Below are positions 16,525 to 25,111 of a stretch of 64,000 nucleotides of DNA, piece by piece. This DNA is from Cedecea selenatireducens (GTDB taxonomy: Bacteria; Pseudomonadota; Gammaproteobacteria; Enterobacterales; Enterobacteriaceae), in contig NZ_JBHIKW010000008.1 in assembly GCF_042138895.1 (NCBI RefSeq), forward strand, positions 1 through 64,000, in the 5' to 3' direction. The notes under the pieces are model-generated. The model did not search any database. It was not told the origin of the DNA and saw nothing but the letters and a program-made list of their open reading frames with translations. Each line of letters starts with the position of its first letter. Position 1 is the first letter of the stretch. The position numbers and the translations under genes were made by a program.

Positions 16525-17457
16525 ATGCAAAAATCATCGCTGTTGCTGGCCATTGCGCTGGCATGGACTCCGCTTGCCTGGGCGAACGACGTCACCATCA
16601 ACGGAACCGGCGTTAGCCTTGAGGCGAACAAAGCGCCGGTAAATACCGCTAAAAACCCGCAGGCCATCGCGCAGTTACCCAAAGACTACCATTTTGCCGT
16701 TCCCGGTAAGTTTACCGTGGCAGTGGCGGCGCTGAACTCGCCGCCGCTGACGGTTTTTTCTGATGATAATAAAACCCTGCTCGGCAGCGAGGTGGATATT
16801 GCACGCCTGGTGGCCGACAGCCTCGGACTTGAGCTTAACGTGGTGCCCACGTCCTGGGAAGACTGGCCGCTGGGCGTGGTTTCCGGGAAATATGATGCCG
16901 CGATCAGCAATATTACCGTCACCAAAGATCGCAAAGAGAAGTTCGATTTCGCTACCTATCGCAAAGACTCCCTGGGCTTTTACGTCAAAGCCAACAGCCC
17001 GATAAAATCCATCAGCCGTGCGCAAGAGATTGCCGGGCTGCGCATCGTCGTGGGTTCAGGCACCAATCAGGAAGCTATCCTGCTGGCATGGAACGCTGAA
17101 AACCAGAAGAAAGGCCTGAAGCCTTTTACCCCGGTGTACACCAAAGATGATGCGGCACTAACGCTTGCACTGCAGTCCGGCCGGGCGGATGCCTGGTTTG
17201 GGCCAAACGTCACCGGGGCCTGGAAAGCGGCGCTGACCGGGCAGACGAAGCTGGTGGGCAGCGTCGACGGCGGCTGGCCGAAGGCTGCGCACATTGCGGT
17301 GACGCTGAAAAAAGGCAGCGGCCTGGTTGAGCCAGTACAAACGGCGCTCAACGGCGCTATTCAGCAGGGCGACTACGCCAGGGTGCTGAACCGCTGGGGC
17401 GAGGGCGTGGAAAGTATTCCTGCCTCAGAAATTAATCCCGCCGGTTTAGGCGACTGA
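16525..17457 (+). CDS. Amino-acid ABC transporter substrate-binding protein 1
   Basis: This periplasmic type-II binding protein (SBP_bac_3 family) has 310 residues, with a signal peptide cleaved after TPLAWA. Ligand-site style motifs include ALNSPPLTVFSD, SWEDWPLGVVSGKYD, KEKFDFATYRKDS and VGSGTNQEAIL. It lies 12 bases after the CmoJ-like gene. The last gene of the operon encodes a clear paralogue, so the importer has two alternative receptors. Specificity for cystine-like or S-alkylcysteine compounds is inferred from the enzymes in the operon. Confidence 0.88.
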   Translation: MQKSSLLLAIALAWTPLAWANDVTINGTGVSLEANKAPVNTAKNPQAIAQLPKDYHFAVPGKFTVAVAALNSPPLTVFSDDNKTLLGSEVDIARLVADSLGLELNVVPTSWEDWPLGVVSGKYDAAISNITVTKDRKEKFDFATYRKDSLGFYVKANSPIKSISRAQEIAGLRIVVGSGTNQEAILLAWNAENQKKGLKPFTPVYTKDDAALTLALQSGRADAWFGPNVTGAWKAALTGQTKLVGSVDGGWPKAAHIAVTLKKGSGLVEPVQTALNGAIQQGDYARVLNRWGEGVESIPASEINPAGLGD

Positions 17458-17467
17458 GGAGGCAGAT

Positions 17468-17977
17468 ATGAGCGAACGTTTTCGCGTTTTGTCCCCGGAA
17501 GCGCCTGAGCTGCAGCCCATTATTAGCGGGCTGTTTGGCGAATACGCTGCCCGCTACGGCGATTTTTTCTCGCGCGATGCGGAGGTCGAGCTTACCGAGT
17601 GGTATCTCCCCCCGCAGGGCATTTTTATCGTGCTTGAGCGGGAAGGCGAAATTATTGCCACCGGCGCCTACAAGCCTTACGACCCGCAAACCGCAGAGAT
17701 TAAGCGCATCTGGACAAAAAGCACGCTGCGAAAGCAGGGGCTGGCCGGGCGTGTCGTGCGAGAGCTGGAACGCTTTGCGCTTCAGGCGGGCTATGGTCGC
17801 ATCTATCTGACCACCGGTTTTCGCCAGCCGGAGGCGGTCAGGCTTTACCTGAGTGAAGGCTACGATCCGCAGTTTAGCCTGCAGGTTGACCCGGAAACGT
17901 TCAGCCAGCCTCCCCACGACGGACGGCTGCGGTTCACCAAAATTTTATCGCTGGAAAGCCTGAGCAAAACGGCATGA
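17468..17977 (+). CDS. GNAT N-acetyltransferase (YtmI/SnaA-like)
   Basis: The 169-residue single-domain GNAT protein has the acetyl-CoA pyrophosphate loop RKQGLAGRVVRELE (motif A) and a C-terminal FRQPEAVRLYLSEGYDP block (motif B). In B. subtilis the equivalent enzymes (SnaA/YtmI, SnaB/YxeL) N-acetylate S-substituted cysteines as the first pathway step. The gene sits inside the transporter cassette, between a binding protein and the permease, with a GGAGG ribosome site. Another amine substrate cannot be excluded. Confidence 0.85.
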   Translation: MSERFRVLSPEAPELQPIISGLFGEYAARYGDFFSRDAEVELTEWYLPPQGIFIVLEREGEIIATGAYKPYDPQTAEIKRIWTKSTLRKQGLAGRVVRELERFALQAGYGRIYLTTGFRQPEAVRLYLSEGYDPQFSLQVDPETFSQPPHDGRLRFTKILSLESLSKTA

Positions 17978-17986
17978 GGAATAACG

Positions 17987-18913
17987 ATGAAACCTTCTGA
18001 AACCATCAAAGTGGTGCCCGCGCGTTACCCGTTACGTACCGTGGGCGCTTTAATAGCGCTGTTCGTGCTGGCGGTGGTGGTGCAATCCGTCGCGTTCAAT
18101 CCTCGCTGGGAATGGGGCGTTTTTGCGCAATGGTTTTTTAACCCGGTTATCCTTGAGGGGCTGGGGCAAACCTTACTGCTGACGCTGCTGGGCACGGTAC
18201 TGAGCGTCATACTTGGCGGCCTGCTCGCGCTGGCCAGGCTTTCGTCTTCCTGGCTGCTGAACAGCCTGGCCTGGAGCTACATCTGGCTGTTCCGCTCGCT
18301 GCCGTTGATTGTGGTGCTGATCGTGCTCTACAACTTCTCCTATCTGTACGACAAGCTTTCGCTTGGCATTCCCTTCACCAGCATTGTCTGGGGGAGCTAC
18401 GACACGATTAACGTGCTGGGGCAATTTTCGACGGCGGTTGTCGGGCTGACGCTGGTACAAAGCGCCTACACGGCAGAGATAGTCCGCGGCGGTTTTTTGG
18501 GCGTGGACCACGGGCAATATGAAGCTGCTGCCGCGCTGGGGTTGCCCGCCTGGCGGCGTACCGTGAGGATTATTCTGCCCCAGGCGCTGCGTACGATCCT
18601 GCCCGCCGGGTTCAATGAAATCATCAGCCTGGCCAAAGGCACGGCGATGGTTTACGTGCTGGCGATGCCTGAGCTGTTTTATACCATCCAGATGATCTAC
18701 AACCGCACCCAGCAGGTTATCCCGCTGCTGATGGTGGCGGCCGTCTGGTACCTGGTGATTACCAGCGTGCTGTCGCTCATTCAGTATCTGGTGGAGCGTT
18801 CCCTGGCCCGCAGCGAGCGTCGTTCGGCCATCAACCAAACGCGTTCCGCCCGCAGCGCGGCACCGTCCACAGCCGTCGTATCGCAGGAGCCGATTCATGC
18901 CAACCTCTCATAA
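17987..18913 (+). CDS. Amino-acid ABC transporter permease
   Basis: This is a HisMQ-type permease of 308 residues. The N-terminal extension carries one extra helix (about 18-38) before the conserved core with the EAA loop (GQYEAAAALGLPAWRRTVRI, residues about 176-195). Only one permease gene is present, so it probably works as a homodimer, unlike the TcyL/TcyM pair of B. subtilis. Its 3' end overlaps the ATPase gene by 17 bases. Confidence 0.92.
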   Translation: MKPSETIKVVPARYPLRTVGALIALFVLAVVVQSVAFNPRWEWGVFAQWFFNPVILEGLGQTLLLTLLGTVLSVILGGLLALARLSSSWLLNSLAWSYIWLFRSLPLIVVLIVLYNFSYLYDKLSLGIPFTSIVWGSYDTINVLGQFSTAVVGLTLVQSAYTAEIVRGGFLGVDHGQYEAAAALGLPAWRRTVRIILPQALRTILPAGFNEIISLAKGTAMVYVLAMPELFYTIQMIYNRTQQVIPLLMVAAVWYLVITSVLSLIQYLVERSLARSERRSAINQTRSARSAAPSTAVVSQEPIHANLS

Positions 18914-19670
18914 TGGCCACATCTCTATTACCGGCGTCAGCAAATACTTTGGACGCCATAAGGCGCTGGACGATGTTTCGCTGGAGATACCGCCGGGCAC
19001 GGTAACCGTCATTCTCGGCCCATCGGGCTCCGGGAAATCTACGCTGCTGCGCACCATCAACCACCTTGAGCGCGTGGATGAGGGCTTTATCCAGATTGAC
19101 GGCGATTACATTGGCTATCGCCTTAAAGGAGACAAGCTGTATGAGCTTAAAGAAAAGGAGATCCTGCGCCAGCGAGCCAACGTGGGCTATGTCTTTCAGA
19201 ACTTCAACCTTTTCCCCCATATGACGGTGCTGGAAAACCTGATTGAAGCGCCGGTGGCCCATAAACAGCTGAGCCGCAAAGAGGCGGTTGAGCGCGCGTA
19301 TGAGCTGCTCGACGTGGTCGGGCTGCGTAATAAAGCTGACGCGTGGTCGCGGCATTTATCCGGCGGCCAGCAACAGCGTATTGCCATTGCCCGCGCTCTG
19401 GCGCTTAGCCCGCGCGTAATGCTGTTTGATGAACCCACCTCCGCGCTCGATCCCGAGCTGGTAGGCGAAGTACTGGACGTGATTAAAAGGCTGGCGAGTT
19501 CGGGCACCACGCTGGTGGTGGTCACCCACGAAATAGGGTTTGCGCGCGAGGTGGCCGACCAGGTGGTGTTTATGGTGGACGGCAAAATTGTTGAGCAGGG
19601 CAGCAGCGACGAAGTGTTGAATCGCCCGCAGCATCCACGTACCCGGCAGTTTTTATCGAAGGTGCTGTGA
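18897..19670 (+). CDS. Amino-acid ABC transporter ATP-binding protein
   Basis: The 257-residue polar amino-acid type ATPase has Walker A GPSGSGKST (about 42-50), Q-loop YVFQNFNLFPHM, signature LSGGQQQR and Walker B MLFDEPTSALDP. The start ATG lies inside the end of the permease gene with CAGGAG upstream, so the two are translationally coupled. One base separates it from the second binding-protein gene. Confidence 0.95.
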   Translation: MPTSHNGHISITGVSKYFGRHKALDDVSLEIPPGTVTVILGPSGSGKSTLLRTINHLERVDEGFIQIDGDYIGYRLKGDKLYELKEKEILRQRANVGYVFQNFNLFPHMTVLENLIEAPVAHKQLSRKEAVERAYELLDVVGLRNKADAWSRHLSGGQQQRIAIARALALSPRVMLFDEPTSALDPELVGEVLDVIKRLASSGTTLVVVTHEIGFAREVADQVVFMVDGKIVEQGSSDEVLNRPQHPRTRQFLSKVL

Positions 19671-19671
19671 C

Positions 19672-20565
19672 ATGAAATATCGATTAATTGCGCTGTTAGC
19701 CTGTGCTTCAGTGACATCGGCGCAGGCGGATATCAACCTGGCCGCCAATGAAAAACCGCTCAGCGTCGCACGGGACGAGCAGGCCATCGCCAAAATTCCT
19801 GCTGGCTATCATTTTGTTGAGCCGGGTACGCTGACGGTGGCTATTTCCGCACTTAACTCTCCGCCGCTGGCGCTGCTGGCAAGCGATAACCGCACGCGTA
19901 TAGGCAGCGACCCGGATATTGCCCGCCTGCTGGCGAATAGCCTGGGCCTGAAGCTAAAGCTGGTGCCCACCGCGTGGGAGGACTGGCCGCTGGGCATTAC
20001 CTCCGGACGTTATGACGTAGCGCTGGTGAATATTGCCGTAACCGAGCAGCGTAAAGAGAAATTTGATTTTGCGACCTATCGCGTGGACTCGCTCTCTTTT
20101 GCGGTGAAGGCCAGCAGCCCGATTCAGGCGATTGGTAAGGCAGAAGATCTCGCCGGGCGCAAAGTCATCGTGGGCGCTGGAACCAATCAGGAGCGCATTC
20201 TGCTCGGCTGGAATGCGGAAAACGAACGCGCCGGGCGTGAACCTGCCTTGCCCGTCTACGTTACCGACGACGCTTCCGCGAACCTTTATATTCAATCTGG
20301 CCGGGCCGATGTGTTTTTTGGCCCGCAGTCCATTACGGCGTATAAAGCGGCCCTAACCGGGACAACGCGGGTGGTTGGGCTGGGGCCGAAAAAGGCTTAT
20401 GTGGCGACAACAACGAAGAAGGGAAACGGGCTGGTATATGCGCTGCAGGCGGCGCTGGATGGCGCAATTCAACGTGGGGAATATCAGCAGGTTCTGGCGA
20501 GGTGGGGAGAGCAGGGAGAAGCCGTTGTTCAGTCGGAGGTGAATCCACCCGGCATTACTTACTAA
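19672..20565 (+). CDS. Amino-acid ABC transporter substrate-binding protein 2
   Basis: This periplasmic binding protein of 297 residues has a signal peptide ending SVTSAQA. It shares with the first receptor the motifs ALNSPPL, AWEDWPLGITSGRYD, RKEKFDFATYR and VGAGTNQERIL, so the two arose by duplication. Differences are clearest in the C-terminal third, which may change the ligand range. It ends the operon, 5 bases before a strong terminator. Confidence 0.88.
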   Translation: MKYRLIALLACASVTSAQADINLAANEKPLSVARDEQAIAKIPAGYHFVEPGTLTVAISALNSPPLALLASDNRTRIGSDPDIARLLANSLGLKLKLVPTAWEDWPLGITSGRYDVALVNIAVTEQRKEKFDFATYRVDSLSFAVKASSPIQAIGKAEDLAGRKVIVGAGTNQERILLGWNAENERAGREPALPVYVTDDASANLYIQSGRADVFFGPQSITAYKAALTGTTRVVGLGPKKAYVATTTKKGNGLVYALQAALDGAIQRGEYQQVLARWGEQGEAVVQSEVNPPGITY

Positions 20566-20570
20566 CAGAA

Positions 20571-20591
20571 AAGGCCCGCTATGCGGGCCTT
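20571..20591. terminator. Bidirectional terminator between the operon and slyB
   Basis: AAGGCCCGC and GCGGGCCTT pair perfectly around a TAT loop, with T-rich flanks in both directions (TTAAATCATTTT on plus; TTTTCTG on minus). Confidence 0.85.
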
Positions 20592-20609
20592 AAATCATTT
20601 TGCGTTATC

Positions 20610-21074
20610 TTAGCGTGGTGCAACGGTGATGCTGTTGCCGCTGCCGGAGATGGCAACACGCTGGCCAACGGAGTAACGGGTATCACCCTGTTTCTGCACG
20701 GCCATGATGGTTTGACCATCATCTTTACGGATTTCCAGCTCAACGCCTTTGCTGTTGCCCGCTGCGCCGCCGATGGCGTCGCCAGCCAGGCCGCCTGCTA
20801 CGGCGCCGCCAGCGGTAGCCAGGGTGCGCCCGGTGCCGCCGCCGACGGTGTTACCCAACAGACCGCCCAGTACTGCACCACCGATGGCACCGATAGTGCT
20901 GTTGCCGTCGCTGCCTTTAATGGTGACGGCGCGAACGTGGGTAATGGTACCGTAAGTCACGGTTCTTACCTGTTTAGCTTCGGACGCGTCGTAAACATCG
21001 CCGGACAGCCCTTCGTTGGCACAGCCAGCCAGGGTCAGAGCAACCAGTGAAACTGCCAAAATACGTGAAATCAT
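20610..21074 (-). CDS. slyB: Outer-membrane lipoprotein SlyB
   Basis: This is a 154-residue lipoprotein with lipobox LAGC (C18). A long glycine-zipper segment (IGAIGGAVLGGLLGNTVGGG and GAVAGGLAGDAIGG) is followed by a beta-rich C-terminal part (VELEIRKDDGQTIMAVQKQG). SlyB belongs to the PhoPQ regulon in related bacteria and forms oligomers that stabilise outer-membrane proteins under stress. A TATAAT -10 is visible at 21128-21133 on the minus strand; I could not see a convincing PhoP box. Confidence 0.96.
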   Translation of the reverse strand: MISRILAVSLVALTLAGCANEGLSGDVYDASEAKQVRTVTYGTITHVRAVTIKGSDGNSTIGAIGGAVLGGLLGNTVGGGTGRTLATAGGAVAGGLAGDAIGGAAGNSKGVELEIRKDDGQTIMAVQKQGDTRYSVGQRVAISGSGNSITVAPR

Positions 21075-21127
21075 TTGTACCTCTCCTGTGAACCCATCAA
21101 CGCTCGGTGAGCATCCGTTATGGCTAA

Positions 21128-21133
21128 ATTATA
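21128..21133 (-). promoter_or_regulatory. slyB -10 element
   Basis: TATAAT on the minus strand, about 55 bp before the slyB start codon. The -35 region is poor, in keeping with an activated promoter. Confidence 0.5.
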
Positions 21134-21365
21134 TGGCAATTCCTGGCCATAGTTCATGTTTGTTCTACAACAATCCTGTAAAAATAGTAAATCAAACGTC
21201 TTTAACAACAATTAAACCGCTGCGCTTTGCTAATTTGGCTTAAGGCGCAGCCCGCCTGTTACGGCAGCTGACACAGATTATTAATAAAAATTATTAATAA
21301 ATCATGATATTGCGTGCTAATTTAAGCGCATTAATTTACCGCCCCGACGAGAATAAGGAGTGACG

Positions 21366-22490
21366 ATGAAATCAGGTCGCTATATTGGCGTGATGTCAGG
21401 CACCAGTCTGGATGGCATCGATGTGGTGCTGGCCGCTATCGACGAACACCTGGTCGTCCAGCAGGCGAGCTACAGTCACCCGATGCCGCTGGCCATCAAA
21501 AACGCCGTTCTTGCCGTGTGCCAGGGGCAGCAGCACACGCTGTCCCAGTTCGGGCAATTGGACAATCGGCTTGGAAAATTGTTCGCCGAGGCGGTACAAA
21601 TCCTGGTAAAACGCGAAGGGCTCAGGCCTGAAGACGTGACGGCCATTGGCTGTCACGGGCAAACCGTCTGGCACGAACCGCACGGCGAAGCTGCCCACAC
21701 GCTGCAGATTGGCGATAATAACCAAATCGCCGCGTTGACCGGCATCACCGTGGTGGGGGATTTCCGCCGTCGCGACATGGCGCTGGGCGGGCAGGGTGCG
21801 CCGCTGGTGCCCGCGTTCCATCAGGCGCTGCTGGCTCATCCGGTAGAACGCCGGATGGTGCTCAATATTGGCGGCATTGCCAACCTCTCGTTGCTGATCC
21901 CCGACCAACCGGTCAGAGGTTACGATACGGGCCCTGGCAACATGCTGATGGATGCCTGGATCTGGCGGCAGCGGGGGAAAGGCTACGATAAAGACGCCGA
22001 GTGGGCGAGCAGCGGAAAAGTCATCATTCCGTTACTGCAGCAGATGCTCAGCGACCCTTATTTCTCTGCCCCCGCGCCTAAAAGCACCGGACGTGAATAC
22101 TTTAACTATGGCTGGCTTGAGCGCCAGCTGGCCAGGTTCCCCGCGCTTGCCGGGGAAGATGTGCAGGCCACGCTCACTGAATTGACCGCCACAACCATCG
22201 CCGAGCAGGTGTTATTGAGCGGCGGCTGTGAGCGCGTAATGGTGTGCGGCGGTGGCAGCCGTAACCCGCTGCTGATGGCCCGTCTTGCCGCGCTGTTGCC
22301 GGGAATTGAAGTCACGACAACCGACGAGGCAGGGATCAGCGGGGACGATATGGAAGCTCTGGCCTTTGCCTGGCTGGCGTATCGCACGATGTCCGGCCTG
22401 CCGGGGAATCTTCCTTCGGTGACCGGCGCCTCTGAGCCAACGATACTTGGCGCCATTTATCCGGCAAATCCTCGCCATAATCAGAGTTAA
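21366..22490 (+). CDS. anmK: Anhydro-N-acetylmuramic acid kinase
   Basis: AnmK phosphorylates and hydrolyses 1,6-anhydroMurNAc to MurNAc-6-phosphate in cell-wall recycling. It is a sugar-kinase/actin fold protein with MSGTSLDGID at the N-terminus, GCHGQTVWHEP, the phosphate loop LNIGGIANLS and CGGGSRNPLLM. The ATG at 21366 gives 374 residues and the E. coli N-terminus MKSGRYIGV; a GTG two codons upstream is rejected. AAGGAG lies just before. Confidence 0.97.
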   Translation: MKSGRYIGVMSGTSLDGIDVVLAAIDEHLVVQQASYSHPMPLAIKNAVLAVCQGQQHTLSQFGQLDNRLGKLFAEAVQILVKREGLRPEDVTAIGCHGQTVWHEPHGEAAHTLQIGDNNQIAALTGITVVGDFRRRDMALGGQGAPLVPAFHQALLAHPVERRMVLNIGGIANLSLLIPDQPVRGYDTGPGNMLMDAWIWRQRGKGYDKDAEWASSGKVIIPLLQQMLSDPYFSAPAPKSTGREYFNYGWLERQLARFPALAGEDVQATLTELTATTIAEQVLLSGGCERVMVCGGGSRNPLLMARLAALLPGIEVTTTDEAGISGDDMEALAFAWLAYRTMSGLPGNLPSVTGASEPTILGAIYPANPRHNQS

Positions 22491-22581
22491 CTGAAATTAT
22501 CTTCTTCCCGTAGCCGCTAAACTGAAGGCGTAAAGGAGGGCGCAGGCCCTCCAGGGATAAGAAGATCTTCAGGATACTCAG

Positions 22582-22905
22582 ATGAAAAAACTGCTTGCTG
22601 TCACCCTTCCACTGCTGCTCGCCGGCTGCAGCTACTACAACGCCTTTCTCGAAAAAATGCATACCGATACGCTGGTCTACCAGTGCGACGAAAAGCCGTT
22701 GACCGTGAAGCTGAATAACGACAAACAGCAGGTGAGCTTTGTCTACGACAACCAGCTATTGACCCTGACTCAGGGACTTTCCGCCTCCGGGGCGCGTTAT
22801 ACCGACGGCGTTTACGTTTTCTGGTCCAAGGGTGAAGGCGCGACGGTCTATCGTAAAGACAACATCGTGCTGAATAATTGCCAGTTGCAAACGGCCAAAC
22901 GTTGA
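22582..22905 (+). CDS. mliC: Membrane-bound lysozyme inhibitor of C-type lysozyme
   Basis: This 107-residue lipoprotein has lipobox LAGC (C16). The mature domain carries the MliC/PliC inhibitor features: the YQCDEKPLTVKLNND start, the SASGARYTDGVYVFWSKG loop that enters the lysozyme active site, and two further cysteines. It protects peptidoglycan against host lysozyme. It follows anmK and precedes pdxH, as in E. coli. Confidence 0.95.
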   Translation: MKKLLAVTLPLLLAGCSYYNAFLEKMHTDTLVYQCDEKPLTVKLNNDKQQVSFVYDNQLLTLTQGLSASGARYTDGVYVFWSKGEGATVYRKDNIVLNNCQLQTAKR

Positions 22906-22962
22906 GATTTCTTAGGGTGGAGAGCACAATAGCTCCACCCGAGGATAGCCTGACGTAACGCC

Positions 22963-23619
22963 ATGTCTGATAACGACTCTTTGCAACAGATTGCACATTT
23001 GCGCCGCGAATACACCAAAGGTGGCCTGCGACGCCACGATCTCACCGACACGCCGCTGCCGCTGTTTGAACGCTGGCTGGCCCAGACCTGTGAGGCGAAG
23101 CTCGTTGACCCTACCGCGATGGTTGTCGCGACGGTCGATGAAAACGGCCAGCCGTATCAACGCATCGTGCTGCTGAAACATTTTGATGAAAAAGGCCTGG
23201 TGTTTTACACCAACCTTGGCTCGCGTAAGGCGCATCACCTTGAAACGAACCCGCGCATTAGCCTGCACTTCCCGTGGCATATGCTGGACAGGCAGGTGAT
23301 GGTACAGGGCACCGCCGAGCGTCTTTCCACGCTTGAGGTACTGAAATACTTCCACAGCCGCCCGAAGGACAGCCAGATAGGCGCCTGGGTGTCGAAGCAG
23401 TCGAGCCGTATTTCCGCGCGCGGCGTGCTTGAAAGCAAATTCCTTGAGCTGAAGCAGAAATTCCAGCAGGGCGAAGTGCCGCTGCCGAGTTTTTGGGGCG
23501 GCTACCGCGTCAGCATCGAACAGATGGAGTTCTGGCAGGGGGGCGAACACCGCCTGCACGACCGCTTCCTTTACCAGCGCGACGGAGCTGCCTGGAAAAT
23601 AGACCGCCTCGCGCCGTAA
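22963..23619 (+). CDS. pdxH: Pyridoxine/pyridoxamine 5'-phosphate oxidase
   Basis: PdxH is an FMN enzyme that oxidises PNP or PMP to pyridoxal phosphate. Its 218 residues equal the E. coli length. The FMN-binding strand-loop (QRIVLLKHFDEKGLVFYTN, SRKAHHL) and the C-terminal substrate loop (WGGYRVSIEQMEFWQGG) are conserved. Together with pdxY it makes this region rich in vitamin B6 genes. Confidence 0.98.
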   Translation: MSDNDSLQQIAHLRREYTKGGLRRHDLTDTPLPLFERWLAQTCEAKLVDPTAMVVATVDENGQPYQRIVLLKHFDEKGLVFYTNLGSRKAHHLETNPRISLHFPWHMLDRQVMVQGTAERLSTLEVLKYFHSRPKDSQIGAWVSKQSSRISARGVLESKFLELKQKFQQGEVPLPSFWGGYRVSIEQMEFWQGGEHRLHDRFLYQRDGAAWKIDRLAP

Positions 23620-23637
23620 AGCCAGGATTTTCAGCTT

Positions 23638-23671
23638 AAGGGCTGGTGCTAACTGCGCCAGCCCTTTATTC
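23638..23671 (+). terminator. pdxH terminator
   Basis: AAGGGCTGG and CCAGCCCTT form a 9-bp perfect stem with an 11-nt loop, followed by TATTCT. It separates pdxH from tyrS. Confidence 0.7.
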
Positions 23672-23757
23672 TATGTGCCCTAAAAATGAATTCTTTCGCC
23701 AGTGGGCGAAAAGCCGTGTACCGGCAAAGGTGCAGTCGTATAGAGATGGAGAATTTG

Positions 23758-25032
23758 ATGTCGAACATCAATTTGATAAAACAATTGCAAGAGCGGGGCC
23801 TGGTGGCCCAGGTGACGGATGAGGATGCGTTAGCAGAGCGACTGGCGCAGGGGCCAATTGCACTCTATTGCGGCTTCGATCCTACCGCCGACAGCTTGCA
23901 TTTGGGCCATCTGGTTCCGCTGCTGTGCCTGAAACGCTTTCAGGAAGCAGGCCATAAGCCGGTTGCCCTCGTGGGCGGCGCGACCGGTCTTATCGGCGAT
24001 CCAAGCTTTAAAGCCGTTGAGCGCAAACTGAACACCGAAGATACCGTGCAGGAGTGGGTGGAAAAAATTCGCCGCCAGGTTGCGCCGTTCCTCGACTTTG
24101 ACTGCGGTGAAAACTCCGCCGTCGCGGCTAACAACTATGACTGGTTTGGCGGCATGAACGTGCTGACCTTCCTGCGCGACATCGGCAAACACTTCTCTGT
24201 TAACCAGATGATTAACAAAGAGGCCGTCAAACAGCGCCTGAACCGTGATGATGTGGGGATTTCCTTTACCGAGTTCTCCTACAACCTGCTGCAGGGCTAC
24301 GATTTTGCCTGCCTGAATAAACTGCACGGCGTGGTGCTGCAGATTGGCGGTTCCGATCAGTGGGGCAACATTACCTCCGGTATCGACCTGACCCGTCGTC
24401 TGCACCAGCAGCAGGCTTTCGGCCTGACCGTGCCGCTGATCACTAAATCTGACGGCACCAAGTTCGGAAAAACCGAAGGTGGCGCGGTCTGGCTCGATCC
24501 GAAGAAAACCAGCCCGTACAAATTCTACCAGTTCTGGATAAACACCGCGGACGCCGACGTTTATCGCTTCCTGAAGTTCTTCACCTTTATGGACATTGCG
24601 GAAATCAATGCCCTGGAAGAAGAAGACAAGAACAGCGGCGCTGCGCCTCGTGCTCAGTACGTGCTGGCAGAGCAGGTGACTCGTCTGGTTCACGGCGAAG
24701 AAGGCCTGACCGCCGCCAAACGTATTACCGCCAGCCTGTTTAACGGCAACCTGAGCGACCTGAGCGAAGCAGACTTCGAACAGCTGGCTCAGGACGGCGT
24801 CCCGATGGTTGAAATTGAACGCGGTGCCGACCTGCAACAGGCGCTGGTGGACTCCGAGCTGCAGCCATCCCGTGGCCAGGCCCGTAAAACCATCTCTCAG
24901 AATGCGATTACCATTAACGGTGAAAAACAGTCTGACCCGGAATACACCTTCACCGAAGGCGATATTCTCTTTAACCGTTACACCCTGCTGCGTCGCGGTA
25001 AAAAGAACTACTGCCTCGTCTGCTGGAAATAA
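23758..25032 (+). CDS. tyrS: Tyrosyl-tRNA synthetase
   Basis: This is a class I aminoacyl-tRNA synthetase of 424 residues, identical in length to E. coli TyrS. The catalytic HIGH-type motif is HLGH (in DSLHLGHLVPL), the KMSKS-type loop is KFGKT (DGTKFGKTEGG), and an S4-like domain forms the C-terminus. The start MSNINLIKQLQERG matches the family; the frame extending 72 bases upstream is not supported. Essential gene. Confidence 0.99.
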   Translation: MSNINLIKQLQERGLVAQVTDEDALAERLAQGPIALYCGFDPTADSLHLGHLVPLLCLKRFQEAGHKPVALVGGATGLIGDPSFKAVERKLNTEDTVQEWVEKIRRQVAPFLDFDCGENSAVAANNYDWFGGMNVLTFLRDIGKHFSVNQMINKEAVKQRLNRDDVGISFTEFSYNLLQGYDFACLNKLHGVVLQIGGSDQWGNITSGIDLTRRLHQQQAFGLTVPLITKSDGTKFGKTEGGAVWLDPKKTSPYKFYQFWINTADADVYRFLKFFTFMDIAEINALEEEDKNSGAAPRAQYVLAEQVTRLVHGEEGLTAAKRITASLFNGNLSDLSEADFEQLAQDGVPMVEIERGADLQQALVDSELQPSRGQARKTISQNAITINGEKQSDPEYTFTEGDILFNRYTLLRRGKKNYCLVCWK

Positions 25033-25049
25033 GTTATCGGAATAGAAAA

Positions 25050-25075
25050 GCACGGCTTACGCCGTGTTTTTTTTT
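25050..25075 (+). terminator. tyrS terminator
   Basis: CACGGC-TTAC-GCCGTG followed by nine T is a textbook intrinsic terminator. Confidence 0.92.
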
Positions 25076-25111
25076 AGCAAGCACAACACCTGGCGATACC
25101 CGAGTAGAAAA

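Noticed and set aside
21128..21200. PhoP box upstream of slyB
   Set aside because: No direct repeat of the (T/G)GTTTA type with 5-bp spacing is visible at the proper distance from the -10.
23830..25053. Minus-strand 407-codon frame opposite tyrS
   Set aside because: It is entirely antisense to the essential synthetase gene and starts inside its terminator.
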